From contig NZ_PPXQ01000026.1 in the NCBI RefSeq assembly GCF_004798585.1, positions 1-55,969 on the forward strand: a DNA stretch of 55,969 nucleotides, given 5' to 3'. Shown here piece by piece: positions 8,838-17,815 of this stretch. The number at the start of each line of letters is the position of its first letter. Position 1 is the first letter of the stretch. Position numbers and translations under genes: made by a program. A model generated the notes under the pieces. The model made no database searches. It was given only the letters and a program-made list of their open reading frames with translations, and was not told the DNA's origin. This DNA is from Massilia sp. Mn16-1_5 (GTDB taxonomy: Bacteria > Pseudomonadota > Gammaproteobacteria > Burkholderiales > Burkholderiaceae_D).

Positions 8838-11659
8838 GTTTCCTTCTCTAACAAGCCGTTCAATGAAGCCCGCACTGCCTGGAATTCCTCTTCCATGTCG
8901 ATGAGCAGGGGCGCCGCGCCGGCCACGCTGGCATTGCGGCCCATCTGTTCGAGGTCCTTGCACAGGCGCGCCAGCGTGTCGGCGCCGACGTTGGCGCTGG
9001 CCGACTTCAGGCTGTGCGCGACGCGGCGGATGGTCGCGGCGTCCTGTCCGCCGACGGCTTCGCGCAGCGTGCGCAGGTGCTGGGGTGTGTCGCCGACGTA
9101 GGCCGCGACCACCTTCTGCACCAGGGCGTCGCCGCCTTGCTGGCTGAGCGCGCGGATGTTGTCCAGCGCCTTGGCGTTGATGACGTCGCGCTGGATCACT
9201 TCGCGCGCCTCCAGGGGCAGGGTCGGCGCAGCTTCCTCGTGGTGCACGCTGGCGCTCAGGGGCAGGGCGATCCAGCGACCGATCACGCCGGCCAGCTCGG
9301 CCTGGGTGAAGGGTTTCGACAGGTAGTCGTCCATGCCGGCGGCCAGGCAGGCTTCGCGGTCGCCCTGCAGGGCATTCGCCGTGATCGCGATCACCGGCAG
9401 GGTGCGCGGGCGGCCCGCTTCCTGCTCTTCGCGCCGGATCGCGGCGGTCGCCGCGAAGCCGTCCATCACGGGCATCTGGCAGTCCATCAGCACCGCTTCG
9501 AAGGCCGTGCTGCGCGTGGCCTCCAGTGCTTCCTGGCCGTTGCGCGCCACCTGCGCCTGCAGGCCCAGGCTCTCGAGCATGGCCTTCGCCACTTCGACGT
9601 TCACGGGGTTGTCCTCGGCCAGCAGCACGCGCCGGACACGCAAGTTCGGTGCGCCGCCATCGCTGCGTGGTGCCTGAGGCGGCGGCAGGAACTGCGGCGC
9701 CGGAGCGGTGATGCCGCGCGGGCGCGTGCCCAGGCAGGCGAACAGGTCGGCCGCCCGCGCCGGTTCGATCAGCTGGTAAGCCACGCCCGCTTCGCGCCGC
9801 TGGACCGGATCGGCCGCCAGGTGCTCGGGGCTGAGAAGGACGATGCGGGTCGGGCGCGTCAGGGGATCGGCCTTGATCGTCGCGGCCAGCAGCAGGCCGC
9901 TCGACTGGGTCAGCTCCATGTTGATCACGGCGGCGTCGAAGGCTTGGCCGGCACGCGCGTTGGTGGCCAGGCGGTCGAGCGCGGCGCGCACGCCGGCGGC
10001 GCCTTCGCAGGCGAGGTCCCAGGCGGCCAGGTGGCGTTCCAGGGCGATGCGCGTGGTTTCGTCCTCGTCCACCACCAGCACGCGCATGCCGTCGAGCGTG
10101 TGCTGCTGGCCGCCAGGGGCGTCAGGGTCGACGCGGCGCTTGTCGAAGCTGACCGTGAACCAGAACACGGAGCCCTGCTTGGCCCCGTTGTCGACCCCGA
10201 TCGCGCCGCCCATCAGCTCGACCAGCTGCTTCGAGATCGCCAGGCCCAGGCCGGTGCCGCCGAACTTGCGGGTGGTCGAATCGTCGGCCTGCGAGAAGGC
10301 CTCGAACAGGCGTCCGCGCGCCTCGCGCGAGATACCGATGCCGGTGTCATGCACCTCGAAGCGCAGCATCACGGCCTGGCTGTCCTCGCTGGCGACGCGC
10401 ACCCGGGCCACGATGCGGCCCTGCTCGGTGAACTTGATTGCGTTGCCGAGCAGGTTGGCCATGATCTGGCGCAGCCGGTTCGGATCGCCGCAGATCGCCA
10501 CCGGGATGTCGTTGGCGATGTCGAAGTCGAGCGCGATGCCCTTGTTCTGGGCCTGCGGCGTGTAGACCGTGTGGATGTCTTCCAGCAGGTCCCAGAGGTT
10601 GAAGTTGATGTACTCGATGGTGAGCTTGCCGGCCTCGATCTTCGAGAAGTCGAGGATGTCGTTGATGATCACCAGCAGGTGCTCGCCCGAGCGCTTGACC
10701 AGGCGCGTGTAGTTGCGCTGGGCCTCGGTGAGATGCGTCCCGAGCAGCATCTCGGTCATGCCCAGCACGCCGTTCATCGGGGTGCGGATCTCGTGGCTCA
10801 TGGTGGCGAGGAAGGCGCTCTTCGCGCGGCTGGCCGCCTCGGCCGCGTTCTTGGCGCGCTCCAGCTGCTCGGTGCGCACCGACACCTGGCGTTCGAGTTC
10901 GTCGCGGTGCAGAGTGAGGGCAGCGCCGCGGCCTTCGATCTGGGCCAGCATGTCGTTGAAACTGTCGATCAGGATGCCGAGTTCGTCGCGCCGTTCGTGC
11001 GGCACGCGCAAGGTGTAGTTCTGGCTGCTCGAGACTTCCTGCGCGGTCTGGATCAGGCGCGTCACCGGCGCCGCGATGCTGCGCGTGAAGCGCCGCGCCA
11101 GCACCAGCGAGACCAGCAGCGAGGCGCACATGGCCGCCGCCAGCACGGCGCTGCTGCGCAGGATGTCGCGCCACATCGGCAGCAGGTCGACCTCGATCAC
11201 CAGCACGCCGACCTGGGCCCGGTCGCCCGCGACCTGGCGGTACAGGCGCATGCGCGGCGACCACAGGCGCGCGGTCTCGAGGTTGGCCCGCGCCAGGGCT
11301 GCCTCGTCGATCGCAGCGAGCAGCGCGGCCGGCTCCTCGCCCGCGTGGCCGGGCGCGCTGTAGGCGGCAAACAGCTTGCCCTTGCGGTCGTACAGGGCCG
11401 CGCGCGAGATTTCTCCTTTCGCTTCGAGCGAGGCGAGCAAGGTGCGCCCCAGGCTGCGGTCGTTGAACACGAGGGCGTCGGCGCTGTTGGCGGCGACCAC
11501 GCCGGCCAGCGAAGAGAGCTGCCGCCCTTCGTTGGCGCGGCCGTTCAGTACCGAGGCGACGGTAAAGGCGACGAACACGCAGACCAGTGCGACGCCGGTC
11601 GACAGCAGCGACATCGTCGTCAGGGTGCGGTACAGGCTGGAGCGCGCGAAGGTCGGCAT
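8834..11659 (-). CDS. Hybrid sensor histidine kinase (HAMP-HisKA-HATPase-REC-REC-Hpt)
   Basis: A 941-residue membrane phosphorelay kinase of BarA/ArcB layout. TM1 is about residues 18-38, followed by a short periplasmic sensor (about 40-165) and TM2 (about 168-188). Then come HAMP, HisKA with SHEIRTPMNG (His289), HATPase (N406, DTGIG at 438, GGTGLGLAIS), a first receiver (about 526-640), a second receiver (about 677-795; Asp726, Lys782) and an Hpt domain (AHSLKSASANVG, His882). The first receiver lacks the phospho-Asp (Asn580 in AAVINMELT) and the usual Lys, so it is degenerate. No good Shine-Dalgarno precedes ATG 11659; a stronger site nearby is out of frame. The 3' end overlaps the response regulator gene by four bases. 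Confidence 0.92.
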   Translation of the reverse strand: MPTFARSSLYRTLTTMSLLSTGVALVCVFVAFTVASVLNGRANEGRQLSSLAGVVAANSADALVFNDRSLGRTLLASLEAKGEISRAALYDRKGKLFAAYSAPGHAGEEPAALLAAIDEAALARANLETARLWSPRMRLYRQVAGDRAQVGVLVIEVDLLPMWRDILRSSAVLAAAMCASLLVSLVLARRFTRSIAAPVTRLIQTAQEVSSSQNYTLRVPHERRDELGILIDSFNDMLAQIEGRGAALTLHRDELERQVSVRTEQLERAKNAAEAASRAKSAFLATMSHEIRTPMNGVLGMTEMLLGTHLTEAQRNYTRLVKRSGEHLLVIINDILDFSKIEAGKLTIEYINFNLWDLLEDIHTVYTPQAQNKGIALDFDIANDIPVAICGDPNRLRQIMANLLGNAIKFTEQGRIVARVRVASEDSQAVMLRFEVHDTGIGISREARGRLFEAFSQADDSTTRKFGGTGLGLAISKQLVELMGGAIGVDNGAKQGSVFWFTVSFDKRRVDPDAPGGQQHTLDGMRVLVVDEDETTRIALERHLAAWDLACEGAAGVRAALDRLATNARAGQAFDAAVINMELTQSSGLLLAATIKADPLTRPTRIVLLSPEHLAADPVQRREAGVAYQLIEPARAADLFACLGTRPRGITAPAPQFLPPPQAPRSDGGAPNLRVRRVLLAEDNPVNVEVAKAMLESLGLQAQVARNGQEALEATRSTAFEAVLMDCQMPVMDGFAATAAIRREEQEAGRPRTLPVIAITANALQGDREACLAAGMDDYLSKPFTQAELAGVIGRWIALPLSASVHHEEAAPTLPLEAREVIQRDVINAKALDNIRALSQQGGDALVQKVVAAYVGDTPQHLRTLREAVGGQDAATIRRVAHSLKSASANVGADTLARLCKDLEQMGRNASVAGAAPLLIDMEEEFQAVRASLNGLLEKET

Positions 11660-11844
11660 GGAAGATGGGCAGGAGCGGCATCGTTGAGCGGGCCGGCGCG
11701 ATGTGCGTGCGCATGCCCTCCTTGCAGAAATGCAAATTCCTGCAGGAAAAAATATTACGTGGGAGGGAGAGGTGTGGCTTTGCGATGGCGCAAAGCAGAA
11801 GGGAAGGGGGAGGTGGACGGCAGCGCCGTCCACCGGTACAACAA

Positions 11845-12042
11845 TTAGCAGCAGCCCCCGCTGCGGCCCGAACCATACCGCGCCTCCTGACGCTCGCGGA
11901 AAAACTCCTCGTAGGTCATCGGCGTCTTGTCCGGATGCTCGCGCTCCATGTGCGCGAGGTAGGTGTCGTACTCCGGCAGGCCGACCATCAGGCGCATGCT
12001 TTGCCCGAGGTACTTGCCGGCCTGGGCGAGGGTGGCAAACAT
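11845..12042 (-). CDS. YbdD/YjiX family small protein (CstA partner)
   Basis: A 65-residue protein (MFATLAQAGKYLGQSMRLMV...). The segment GLPEYDTYLAHMEREHPD, then PMTYEEFFRERQEARYG and a Cys-Cys end, is typical of the YbdD/YjiX (DUF466) family. These small proteins are almost always encoded directly after CstA-type pyruvate/peptide transporters and are thought to assist them; their biochemical role is not established. Start and stop overlap the cstA stop by one base (TGATG), so translation is coupled. It ends the cstA transcription unit. Confidence 0.9.
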   Translation of the reverse strand: MFATLAQAGKYLGQSMRLMVGLPEYDTYLAHMEREHPDKTPMTYEEFFRERQEARYGSGRSGGCC

Positions 12043-14108
12043 CACTGCACCTGTGCGGCCGGCGCGGCCACGAACGGCGATTCCTTCACCGTCGGGTTGC
12101 CGCTGTTGCGGGCGTTGATCACGGTGCGGATGCCGTAGACCAGCACCGCCACGACGACGACCATGAAGAAGCCGCACAGGGTCGCGTCGACGTAGTCGTT
12201 GAAGATGATCCTGCGCATCTGGTCGAGCGACTTGGCCGGCGCCAGCACCTCGCCGGCGTCGAGCGCGGCCTGGAACTTCTGCGCATGGGCGACGAAGCCG
12301 ACCTTCACGTTTTCGTGGAAGATCTTCTGCCAGCCGGCGGTCAGCGTGCAGATCAGCAGCCAGATGGTCGGCACGATCGTGACCCAGGCGTACTGGCCGC
12401 GCTTCATCTTGAACAGCACCACGGTGCCCAGCGTCAGCGCGATACCGGCCAGCATCTGGTTGGCGATGCCGAACAGCGGCCACAGGGTGTTGATGCCGCC
12501 CAGCGGATCGACCACGCCCTGGTACAGGAAGTAGCCCCAGGCCGCGACGCACAGGCCGGTGGCCAGCAGGTTGGCCGGCAGCGACTCGGTGCGCTTGAGC
12601 GATGGCACGAAGGCGCCCAGCAGGTCCTGCAGCATGAAGCGGCCGGCGCGGGTGCCGGCGTCCACCGCGGTCAGGATGAACAGGGCTTCGAACAGGATCG
12701 CGAAGTGGTACCAGAAGGCCATCATCGCCTTGCCGCCCACGACGTTGGCCAGGATGTTGGCCATGCCGACGGCCAGGGTCGGGGCGCCGCCGGCGCGCGA
12801 GATGATGGTGTGCTCGCCGACGTCCTTGGCGGTCTGGGTGAGCATCTCGGGCGTGATGACGAAGCCCCAGTTCGAGACGGCGGCCGCTGCGCTCTGCGCG
12901 GTGGTGCCGAGCACGGCGGCCGGCGCGTTCATCGCAAAATAGATGCCCGGATCGATGGTCGATGCCGCCACCAGCGCCATGATGGCGACGAAGGATTCCA
13001 TCAGCATCGCGCCGTAGCCGATGAAGCGGGCGTGGGTTTCGTTCTCGATCATCTTCGGCGAGGTGCCCGAGGAGATCAGCGCGTGGAAGCCGGAGACGGC
13101 GCCGCAGGCGATGGTAATGAACAGGAAGGGGAACAGGTTGCCCGACCAGACCGGGCCGGTGCCGTCGACGAAGCGGGTCACGGCCGGCATCTGCATGTGC
13201 GGCGCAACGATCAGGATGCCGATGGCCAGCGCGACGATGGTGCCGATTTTGAGGAAGGTCGACAGGTAATCGCGCGGCGCCAGCAGCAGCCAGACCGGAA
13301 TCACGGAGGCGACGAAGCCGTAGCCGATCAGCATCCAGGTCAGTTCGGTGCCGGTGAAGGTGAACATCGGGCCGAGGGTGGGCGAATCGTGCACCCACTG
13401 GCCGCCGACGATCGCCAGCATCAGCAGGATGAAGCCGATGAAGGAAATCTCGCCGATGCGGCCGACGCGGACGTAGCGCGAGTAGATGCCCATGAAGAGC
13501 GCGATCGGGATCGTCGCCATCACGGTGAAGGTACCCCATGGAGAGCCGGTCAGGGCCTTTACGACGATCAGCGCCAGCACCGCGAGGATGATGACCATGA
13601 TCATGAAGGTGCCGAAGAGGGCGATCACGCCCGGGATCTCGCCCATTTCGGACTTGATCAGGTCGCCCAGCGAGCGGCCGTCGCGGCGCATCGACATGAA
13701 CAGGACGATGAAGTCCTGCACCGCGCCGGCGAAGACGACGCCGGCAAGGATCCACATCATGCCCGGCAAATAGCCCATCTGGGCCGCCAGCACGGGACCG
13801 ACCAGGGGACCTGCGCCGGCAATCGCGGCGAAATGGTGGCCGAACAGCACGTACTTGTTCGTGGGGACGTAGTCGAGACCGTCGTTGTATTTATAGGCGG
13901 GGGTCTGGCGGCCCGGGTCGAGGCCCATCACCTTGGTGGCGATGTAGAGGCTGTAAAAACGGTAGGCGATCAGGTAGACGCAGACGGCGGCCGCAACCAC
14001 CCAGACGGCATTGATGGACTCGCCACGGCGCAAGGCAACGTAAGCGAGCGCACCGGCGCCGAGGAGTGAGAGCGCCGCCCAGCCGAGTCGATTTCCGAGA
14101 CTTTTCAT
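12042..14108 (-). CDS. cstA: CstA-type carbon-starvation / pyruvate transporter
   Basis: A 688-residue polytopic membrane protein. It shows the CstA family landmarks near the N-terminus: AYRFYSLYIATKVMGLDP, YVPTNKYVLFGHHFAAIAGAGP, then many hydrophobic helices through to a C-terminal cytoplasmic segment. Members import pyruvate or peptides during carbon starvation (BtsT/YjiY and CstA in E. coli). The start ATG at 14106-14108 is preceded by AGGAG. It is co-transcribed with the YbdD-type gene. The 276-bp divergent region it shares with the HDOD gene carries a perfect 10-bp inverted repeat that could be an operator. Confidence 0.95.
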   Translation of the reverse strand: MKSLGNRLGWAALSLLGAGALAYVALRRGESINAVWVVAAAVCVYLIAYRFYSLYIATKVMGLDPGRQTPAYKYNDGLDYVPTNKYVLFGHHFAAIAGAGPLVGPVLAAQMGYLPGMMWILAGVVFAGAVQDFIVLFMSMRRDGRSLGDLIKSEMGEIPGVIALFGTFMIMVIILAVLALIVVKALTGSPWGTFTVMATIPIALFMGIYSRYVRVGRIGEISFIGFILLMLAIVGGQWVHDSPTLGPMFTFTGTELTWMLIGYGFVASVIPVWLLLAPRDYLSTFLKIGTIVALAIGILIVAPHMQMPAVTRFVDGTGPVWSGNLFPFLFITIACGAVSGFHALISSGTSPKMIENETHARFIGYGAMLMESFVAIMALVAASTIDPGIYFAMNAPAAVLGTTAQSAAAAVSNWGFVITPEMLTQTAKDVGEHTIISRAGGAPTLAVGMANILANVVGGKAMMAFWYHFAILFEALFILTAVDAGTRAGRFMLQDLLGAFVPSLKRTESLPANLLATGLCVAAWGYFLYQGVVDPLGGINTLWPLFGIANQMLAGIALTLGTVVLFKMKRGQYAWVTIVPTIWLLICTLTAGWQKIFHENVKVGFVAHAQKFQAALDAGEVLAPAKSLDQMRRIIFNDYVDATLCGFFMVVVVAVLVYGIRTVINARNSGNPTVKESPFVAAPAAQVQ

Positions 14109-14256
14109 GGTGGCTCCTGTTAGTTTTTCTCATGAGGGTGCGGCACACCGGCCCTGCTGTCGAGACCGCCAGCGGGGGCGGGTGAGGATCCGACCCATAT
14201 CTTGCACTAGGTTGGAAATGGCAAGCGCATGATTCTAACTGTCGGGGATGTCGATT

Positions 14257-14280
14257 CGACTACGTAATAGTACGTAGTCG
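14257..14280. promoter_or_regulatory. Perfect 10+4+10 inverted repeat, candidate operator
   Basis: CGACTACGTA (14257-14266), a four-base spacer ATAG, then TACGTAGTCG (14271-14280). It lies between divergent cstA (start 14108) and the HDOD gene (start 14385), about 150 and 105 bases from the respective starts. There is no U-tract, so it does not look like a terminator. A further GACTAC half-site follows near 14348 and 14362. It is a plausible binding site for a dimeric regulator; which one is unknown. Confidence 0.5.
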
Positions 14281-14384
14281 CTGCGTGGTAAATACGGCCA
14301 AAATGTATCCACAGAGAAACATTTCCATTGCTTTTGCGCATATGCTCGACTACTATTGCTTGACTACCTACTCCAAAGACCCCA

Positions 14385-15551
14385 ATGGCCTTGCCGGACC
14401 TTGTTTCCTTTCCAACGGTGCGACTGCACCCCATCGCCAATGGCAGGAACGAGTGGGTGGCGCTTGGAATGGATCTCAGGGCCGGGCAGGTCCCGGAACT
14501 GATCCCCGCGCTGTTCGGCGCACCCGACCTGCTGGCAGCGATCGCGCCGCTCGACTGCGTGCTGCTCTTGTCCGATCCGGCCCAGCTCACGCCCCCACTG
14601 CTGAAGCTGCTGCCGCCGAACCGGATCGTGTTCGGCGTCGCTGCCGCCGCGCTGGCCCAGGAGGGGGCGGCGCAGCAACTGGCCGCCCTGGCCGATGCCG
14701 GCTACCGCGTGATGCTCGACGGCCCTTTGCCGCCGGGTGTGGCGCGTCCGGCCAAACTGCGCGCGGTGACGCTGCGCTGCCGTGACGGTGCGCCACCCGC
14801 CGCCAGCCTGCTGGCCGTGTTCGGCCCGCACCTGGCGCGCGAGGTCGACAGCGCCGCGCGCTTCGAGGAATGCGAGCGTGCCGGCTTCACCTGGTTCAGC
14901 GGCGACTATCCGCTGGCGCAGCAAAGCGGCGGACCCGGCCAGGACGGCAGCTCGCGCCGCCGCATCCTCAGCCTGCTGGCCCTGCTGGCCAGCGACGCCG
15001 ACTCGCGCGACATCGAACTGCTGCTCAAGCAGGATCCGGCGCTCTCCTTCCACCTCCTGAAACTGGTGAATTCGGCCGCCTTCGCCGTCAACACCGCGAT
15101 CACCGGTTACGCCCAGGCCATCGCCGTGCTCGGCCGGCGCCAGCTGCAGCGCTGGCTGCAGCTGCTGCTGTACGCGCGCGGCAACGCCGACGGCTTGCCG
15201 AATCTGCTGCTGCCACTTGCGGCCCTGCGCGCCGGCCAGCTCGAGATGCTGTGCAAGCGCGACGGCGCCGAGCGCGACGAGCAGGACCTGGCATTCATGA
15301 CCGGTGCCTTTTCCCTGCTGGACCGCCTGCTCGGCATGCCGATGGCGGACATCCTGGCCGACCTGCCGCTGCCCGACCACGTCGCAGCCGCGCTGCTGCA
15401 TCGCGAAGGCGTGCTGGGACGGCGCCTGCTACTGGCCGAGCGCGGTCCGGACGCGGCCCTGCTCGACGCCGCCGGGATCGATGCCGCCACCTGGTGGCAA
15501 AGCCAGCTGCACGCGCATCACTGGGCGATTCAGGTGGGCCGCAATGTGTGA
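14385..15551 (+). CDS. HDOD-domain protein with degenerate EAL-like N-terminus (YuxH type)
   Basis: A 388-residue protein. The C-terminal half is an HDOD domain, seen as IELLLKQDPALSFHLLKLVN, then AITGYAQAIAVLGRRQLQRW and a helical remainder. The N-terminal half (about 1-185) resembles an EAL barrel in spacing (RVMLDGP, AGFTWFSGDY) but lacks the catalytic EAL and metal-binding residues, as in YuxH-type EAL-HDOD proteins. Such proteins are signalling adaptors, not enzymes. The last 8 bp overlap the start of the PAS-GGDEF-EAL gene, so the pair is one unit and probably one pathway. It is divergent from cstA. Confidence 0.85.
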   Translation: MALPDLVSFPTVRLHPIANGRNEWVALGMDLRAGQVPELIPALFGAPDLLAAIAPLDCVLLLSDPAQLTPPLLKLLPPNRIVFGVAAAALAQEGAAQQLAALADAGYRVMLDGPLPPGVARPAKLRAVTLRCRDGAPPAASLLAVFGPHLAREVDSAARFEECERAGFTWFSGDYPLAQQSGGPGQDGSSRRRILSLLALLASDADSRDIELLLKQDPALSFHLLKLVNSAAFAVNTAITGYAQAIAVLGRRQLQRWLQLLLYARGNADGLPNLLLPLAALRAGQLEMLCKRDGAERDEQDLAFMTGAFSLLDRLLGMPMADILADLPLPDHVAAALLHREGVLGRRLLLAERGPDAALLDAAGIDAATWWQSQLHAHHWAIQVGRNV

Positions 15552-17601
15552 GACGCTGGTAGTGGGCAGCCATGATTTCGTCGCCTGCAGCGCCGCGCTG
15601 AGCGACGCGGTGATGCGCCTGCGCGGCGAAGCGCTGGCCGAAGAACTCGGCCGCATCGCACGCACGCTGCTGGGCTGTGCGGAAGGGCGCTTCCTCGCGG
15701 TCGATCCGCTGGCCCCGGCATTTCCCGAGCCGCGCTGCGCGCCGCCCGGCGTGCTGCTGCACGAGGTGCATGCCGAGGGCACCTATCATGGCTGCTATGA
15801 AGTCGCGGGCCGCTTCGATTTCGACGAGCAGGACCGGCGTCACCTGGCGGGTCTCGCGTCGCTCACCGGCACGCTGCTGCAGGTGCATTCGCTGGCGCGC
15901 CGCGCCACCCACGCCTACGCCGGCATCGAAGCCCAGCTGGCGCACCAGTCGCAGATCCTCGACCAGATCCACGAGTCGGTGCTGACCCTCGACCTGATGG
16001 GCTACATCACCAGCTGGAACGGCGGCGCCGAGCGCCTGTTCGGCTACTCCGCGCTGGAAGCGGTGGGCAAGAACATCCTGTTCCTGTATGTGGACGAGGA
16101 CGAGAGCATTCCGGACGCCTTTGCCGAGGGCGGCGGGCGCATGATGGAAGTGCGGCGCCGGAAGAAATCGGGTGAGGTCTTTTGGGCCAGCCTCTCGCTC
16201 ACCCCCTTGCGCGACCTCGAGGAGCGTCCGGTCGGCCTGATCGCGTATCTGACCGACATCACCGAACGCAAGCTGGTCGAGGAACGCCTGCATCACCTGG
16301 CCTATTACAACGAACTGACCGGCCTGCCGAACCGCACCCTGTTCGCGCGCCTGGTCGACCAGGCGCTGATGGTCGCCCAGCGCAACGTCGCCACCGGCTG
16401 CGTGCTGTTCATCGACCTGAATCGCTTCAAGCTGGTCAACGACACTCTCGGCCGACGCCTGGGCGACGAGCTGCTGCGCCAGGTCGCGGCGCGTTTCCGC
16501 GCCACCCTGCGCGAGGAAGACGTGGTCGCGCACCTGGCCGGCGACGAATTCGCGGTCGGCCTGTTCGACATCCGCCAGCATTTCGAAGCGACGACGGTCG
16601 CGCAGAAACTGCAGGCCGCGCTCGACGCGCCCTTCCTGATCGAAGGCCACGACCTGCGCGTCGGCGCCAGTGTCGGCATCAGCGTCTTCCCGCAGGACGG
16701 CGTGGAAGCCGAGACCCTGCTGCGCAACGCCGACATCGCGATGGCGCGCGCGAAAGAGGGCCATGCGGATCCGGACCACAGCGTCGCCTTCTACAGCATG
16801 GACATGAACCAGGGCATGCATGAGCGCATGCGCATCGAATCCGGCCTGCGCCACGCGCTCGGCCACGGCGAACTGCTGCTGTACTACCAGCCGAAGTTCG
16901 AGATCGGCAGCGACCGCATCGTCGGCGCCGAAGCGCTGGTGCGCTGGTCGCATCCCGAGCGCGGCCTGGTGCCGCCGTCCGAATTCATTCCGCTGGCCGA
17001 AACCACGGGCCTGATCGTGCAGGTCGGAGAGTGGGTGCTGGAACAGGCCTGCGCCCAGGCGGCGGTCTGGCAGCGCGCCGGTCTGCGGCCGTTCCGCCTC
17101 GCGGTGAACGTCTCGGCCCGCGAATTCACCGAGTCGCTGCCGACCCGCGTCGCCGCAACCCTCGAACGCTATGCGCTCGACCCGTGCTGGTTGGAGCTGG
17201 AAATCACCGAGAGCACCCTGATGCACGACATCGACCGCGTCATCGGCATCATGGACCGTATCAATGACTTGGGCGTCGCGCTCTCGCTGGACGACTTCGG
17301 CACCGGTTACTCGAGCCTGTCTTACCTGAAGCGCTTTCCGATTCATACGCTGAAGATCGATCGGTCGTTTACGACCGGCATCCCTTCGGATACGAGCGAC
17401 TGCGCGATTGCGAGCACCATCATCAGTATCGGGCGCCAGCTGGGGCACCGGGTGATCGCGGAAGGTGTCGAGACGCTGGATCAGCTGTCGTTCCTGCGCG
17501 ATTCGGGCTGTGACGAGGTGCAGGGTTACCTGTATGCGGCGCCGTTGCCGGCGGCGCGGTTCGAGCAAGGGCTGCGAGAGAACTGGCTGTTAGTGGGGTA
17601 G
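15544..17601 (+). CDS. PAS-GGDEF-EAL cyclic-di-GMP protein
   Basis: A 685-residue protein with no membrane segment. The N-terminal region of about 125 residues resembles a GAF fold. A PAS domain follows (LDLMGYITSWNGGAERLFGY, about 149-245), then GGDEF (signature AGDEF at 332-336, with LNRFKLVNDTLG upstream) and EAL (EALVRW at 463-468, DDFGTGYSSLSYLKRF, KIDRSF). AGDEF-type sites are often still active but may be weak; the EAL site looks complete, so phosphodiesterase activity is the safer guess. The ATG at 15544 lies inside the end of the HDOD gene (8-bp overlap). The next feature downstream is a GTAGGGTG hairpin repeat. Confidence 0.92.
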   Translation: MCETLVVGSHDFVACSAALSDAVMRLRGEALAEELGRIARTLLGCAEGRFLAVDPLAPAFPEPRCAPPGVLLHEVHAEGTYHGCYEVAGRFDFDEQDRRHLAGLASLTGTLLQVHSLARRATHAYAGIEAQLAHQSQILDQIHESVLTLDLMGYITSWNGGAERLFGYSALEAVGKNILFLYVDEDESIPDAFAEGGGRMMEVRRRKKSGEVFWASLSLTPLRDLEERPVGLIAYLTDITERKLVEERLHHLAYYNELTGLPNRTLFARLVDQALMVAQRNVATGCVLFIDLNRFKLVNDTLGRRLGDELLRQVAARFRATLREEDVVAHLAGDEFAVGLFDIRQHFEATTVAQKLQAALDAPFLIEGHDLRVGASVGISVFPQDGVEAETLLRNADIAMARAKEGHADPDHSVAFYSMDMNQGMHERMRIESGLRHALGHGELLLYYQPKFEIGSDRIVGAEALVRWSHPERGLVPPSEFIPLAETTGLIVQVGEWVLEQACAQAAVWQRAGLRPFRLAVNVSAREFTESLPTRVAATLERYALDPCWLELEITESTLMHDIDRVIGIMDRINDLGVALSLDDFGTGYSSLSYLKRFPIHTLKIDRSFTTGIPSDTSDCAIASTIISIGRQLGHRVIAEGVETLDQLSFLRDSGCDEVQGYLYAAPLPAARFEQGLRENWLLVG

Positions 17602-17617
17602 GGACTCGGTCGGTTTT

Positions 17618-17645
17618 GTAGGGTGGGCGGGTCCCCCGCCACGCG
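17618..17645. repeat. GTAGGGTG-type hairpin repeat, copy 1
   Basis: Begins GTAGGGTG and folds into a short GC hairpin (GTGGGCGGG pairing with CCCGCCAC). It lies 16 bp after the stop of the PAS-GGDEF-EAL gene. It shares the GTAGGGTG-plus-palindrome layout with elements near 23299-23431 and 46574-46620, and its first eight bases recur at 27820, which suggests a REP-like family dispersed in this genome. There is no strong U-tract. Confidence 0.5.
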
Positions 17646-17669
17646 GTGATACTCAAGCAGTGATGCTAA

Positions 17670-17715
17670 TTGCCTGCCGTCAGCACAATGATTTATGTAT
17701 AATGCCGGACTCACA
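17670..17715 (+). promoter_or_regulatory. Probable tRNA-Ser promoter
   Basis: A perfect TATAAT -10 box at 17698-17703 lies 12 bases before the mature tRNA 5' end. A TTGCCT-like -35 at 17670 is too far (22-base spacer); a poorer TGCCGT at 17675 has the right 17-base spacing. The position fits a stable-RNA promoter with a short leader. Confidence 0.55.
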
Positions 17716-17805
17716 GGAAGCGTGGCCGAGTGGTTGAAGGCAGCAGTCTTGAAAACTGCCGACGGGGGAACCCGTTCGTGAGTTCGAATCTCACCGCTTC
17801 CGCCA
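17716..17805 (+). tRNA. tRNA-Ser (anticodon TGA)
   Basis: A complete type II tRNA. The acceptor stem GGAAGCG (17716-17722) pairs with CGCTTCC (17795-17801), followed by discriminator G and an encoded CCA (17803-17805). The anticodon loop CTTGAAA gives anticodon TGA, which reads UCN serine codons. It has the long variable arm expected of serine tRNAs (GACGGGGGAACCCGTT region) and the T loop TTCGAAT. A hairpin terminator follows within 12 bases. Confidence 0.97.
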
Positions 17806-17815
17806 GGAAATAAAG

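Noticed and set aside
9014..11848. 944-residue open frame antisense to the hybrid kinase
   Set aside because: Shadow frame rich in Arg, Gly, His and Gln; the opposite strand encodes every kinase motif in order.
11703..14069. 788-residue open frame antisense to cstA
   Set aside because: Composition bias (His, Asp, Gln, Gly) without any family pattern; cstA on the other strand is unambiguous.
14207..14590. 127-residue minus-strand frame across the cstA/HDOD promoter region
   Set aside because: No ribosome site, overlaps the promoter region and the start of the HDOD gene, no recognisable features.
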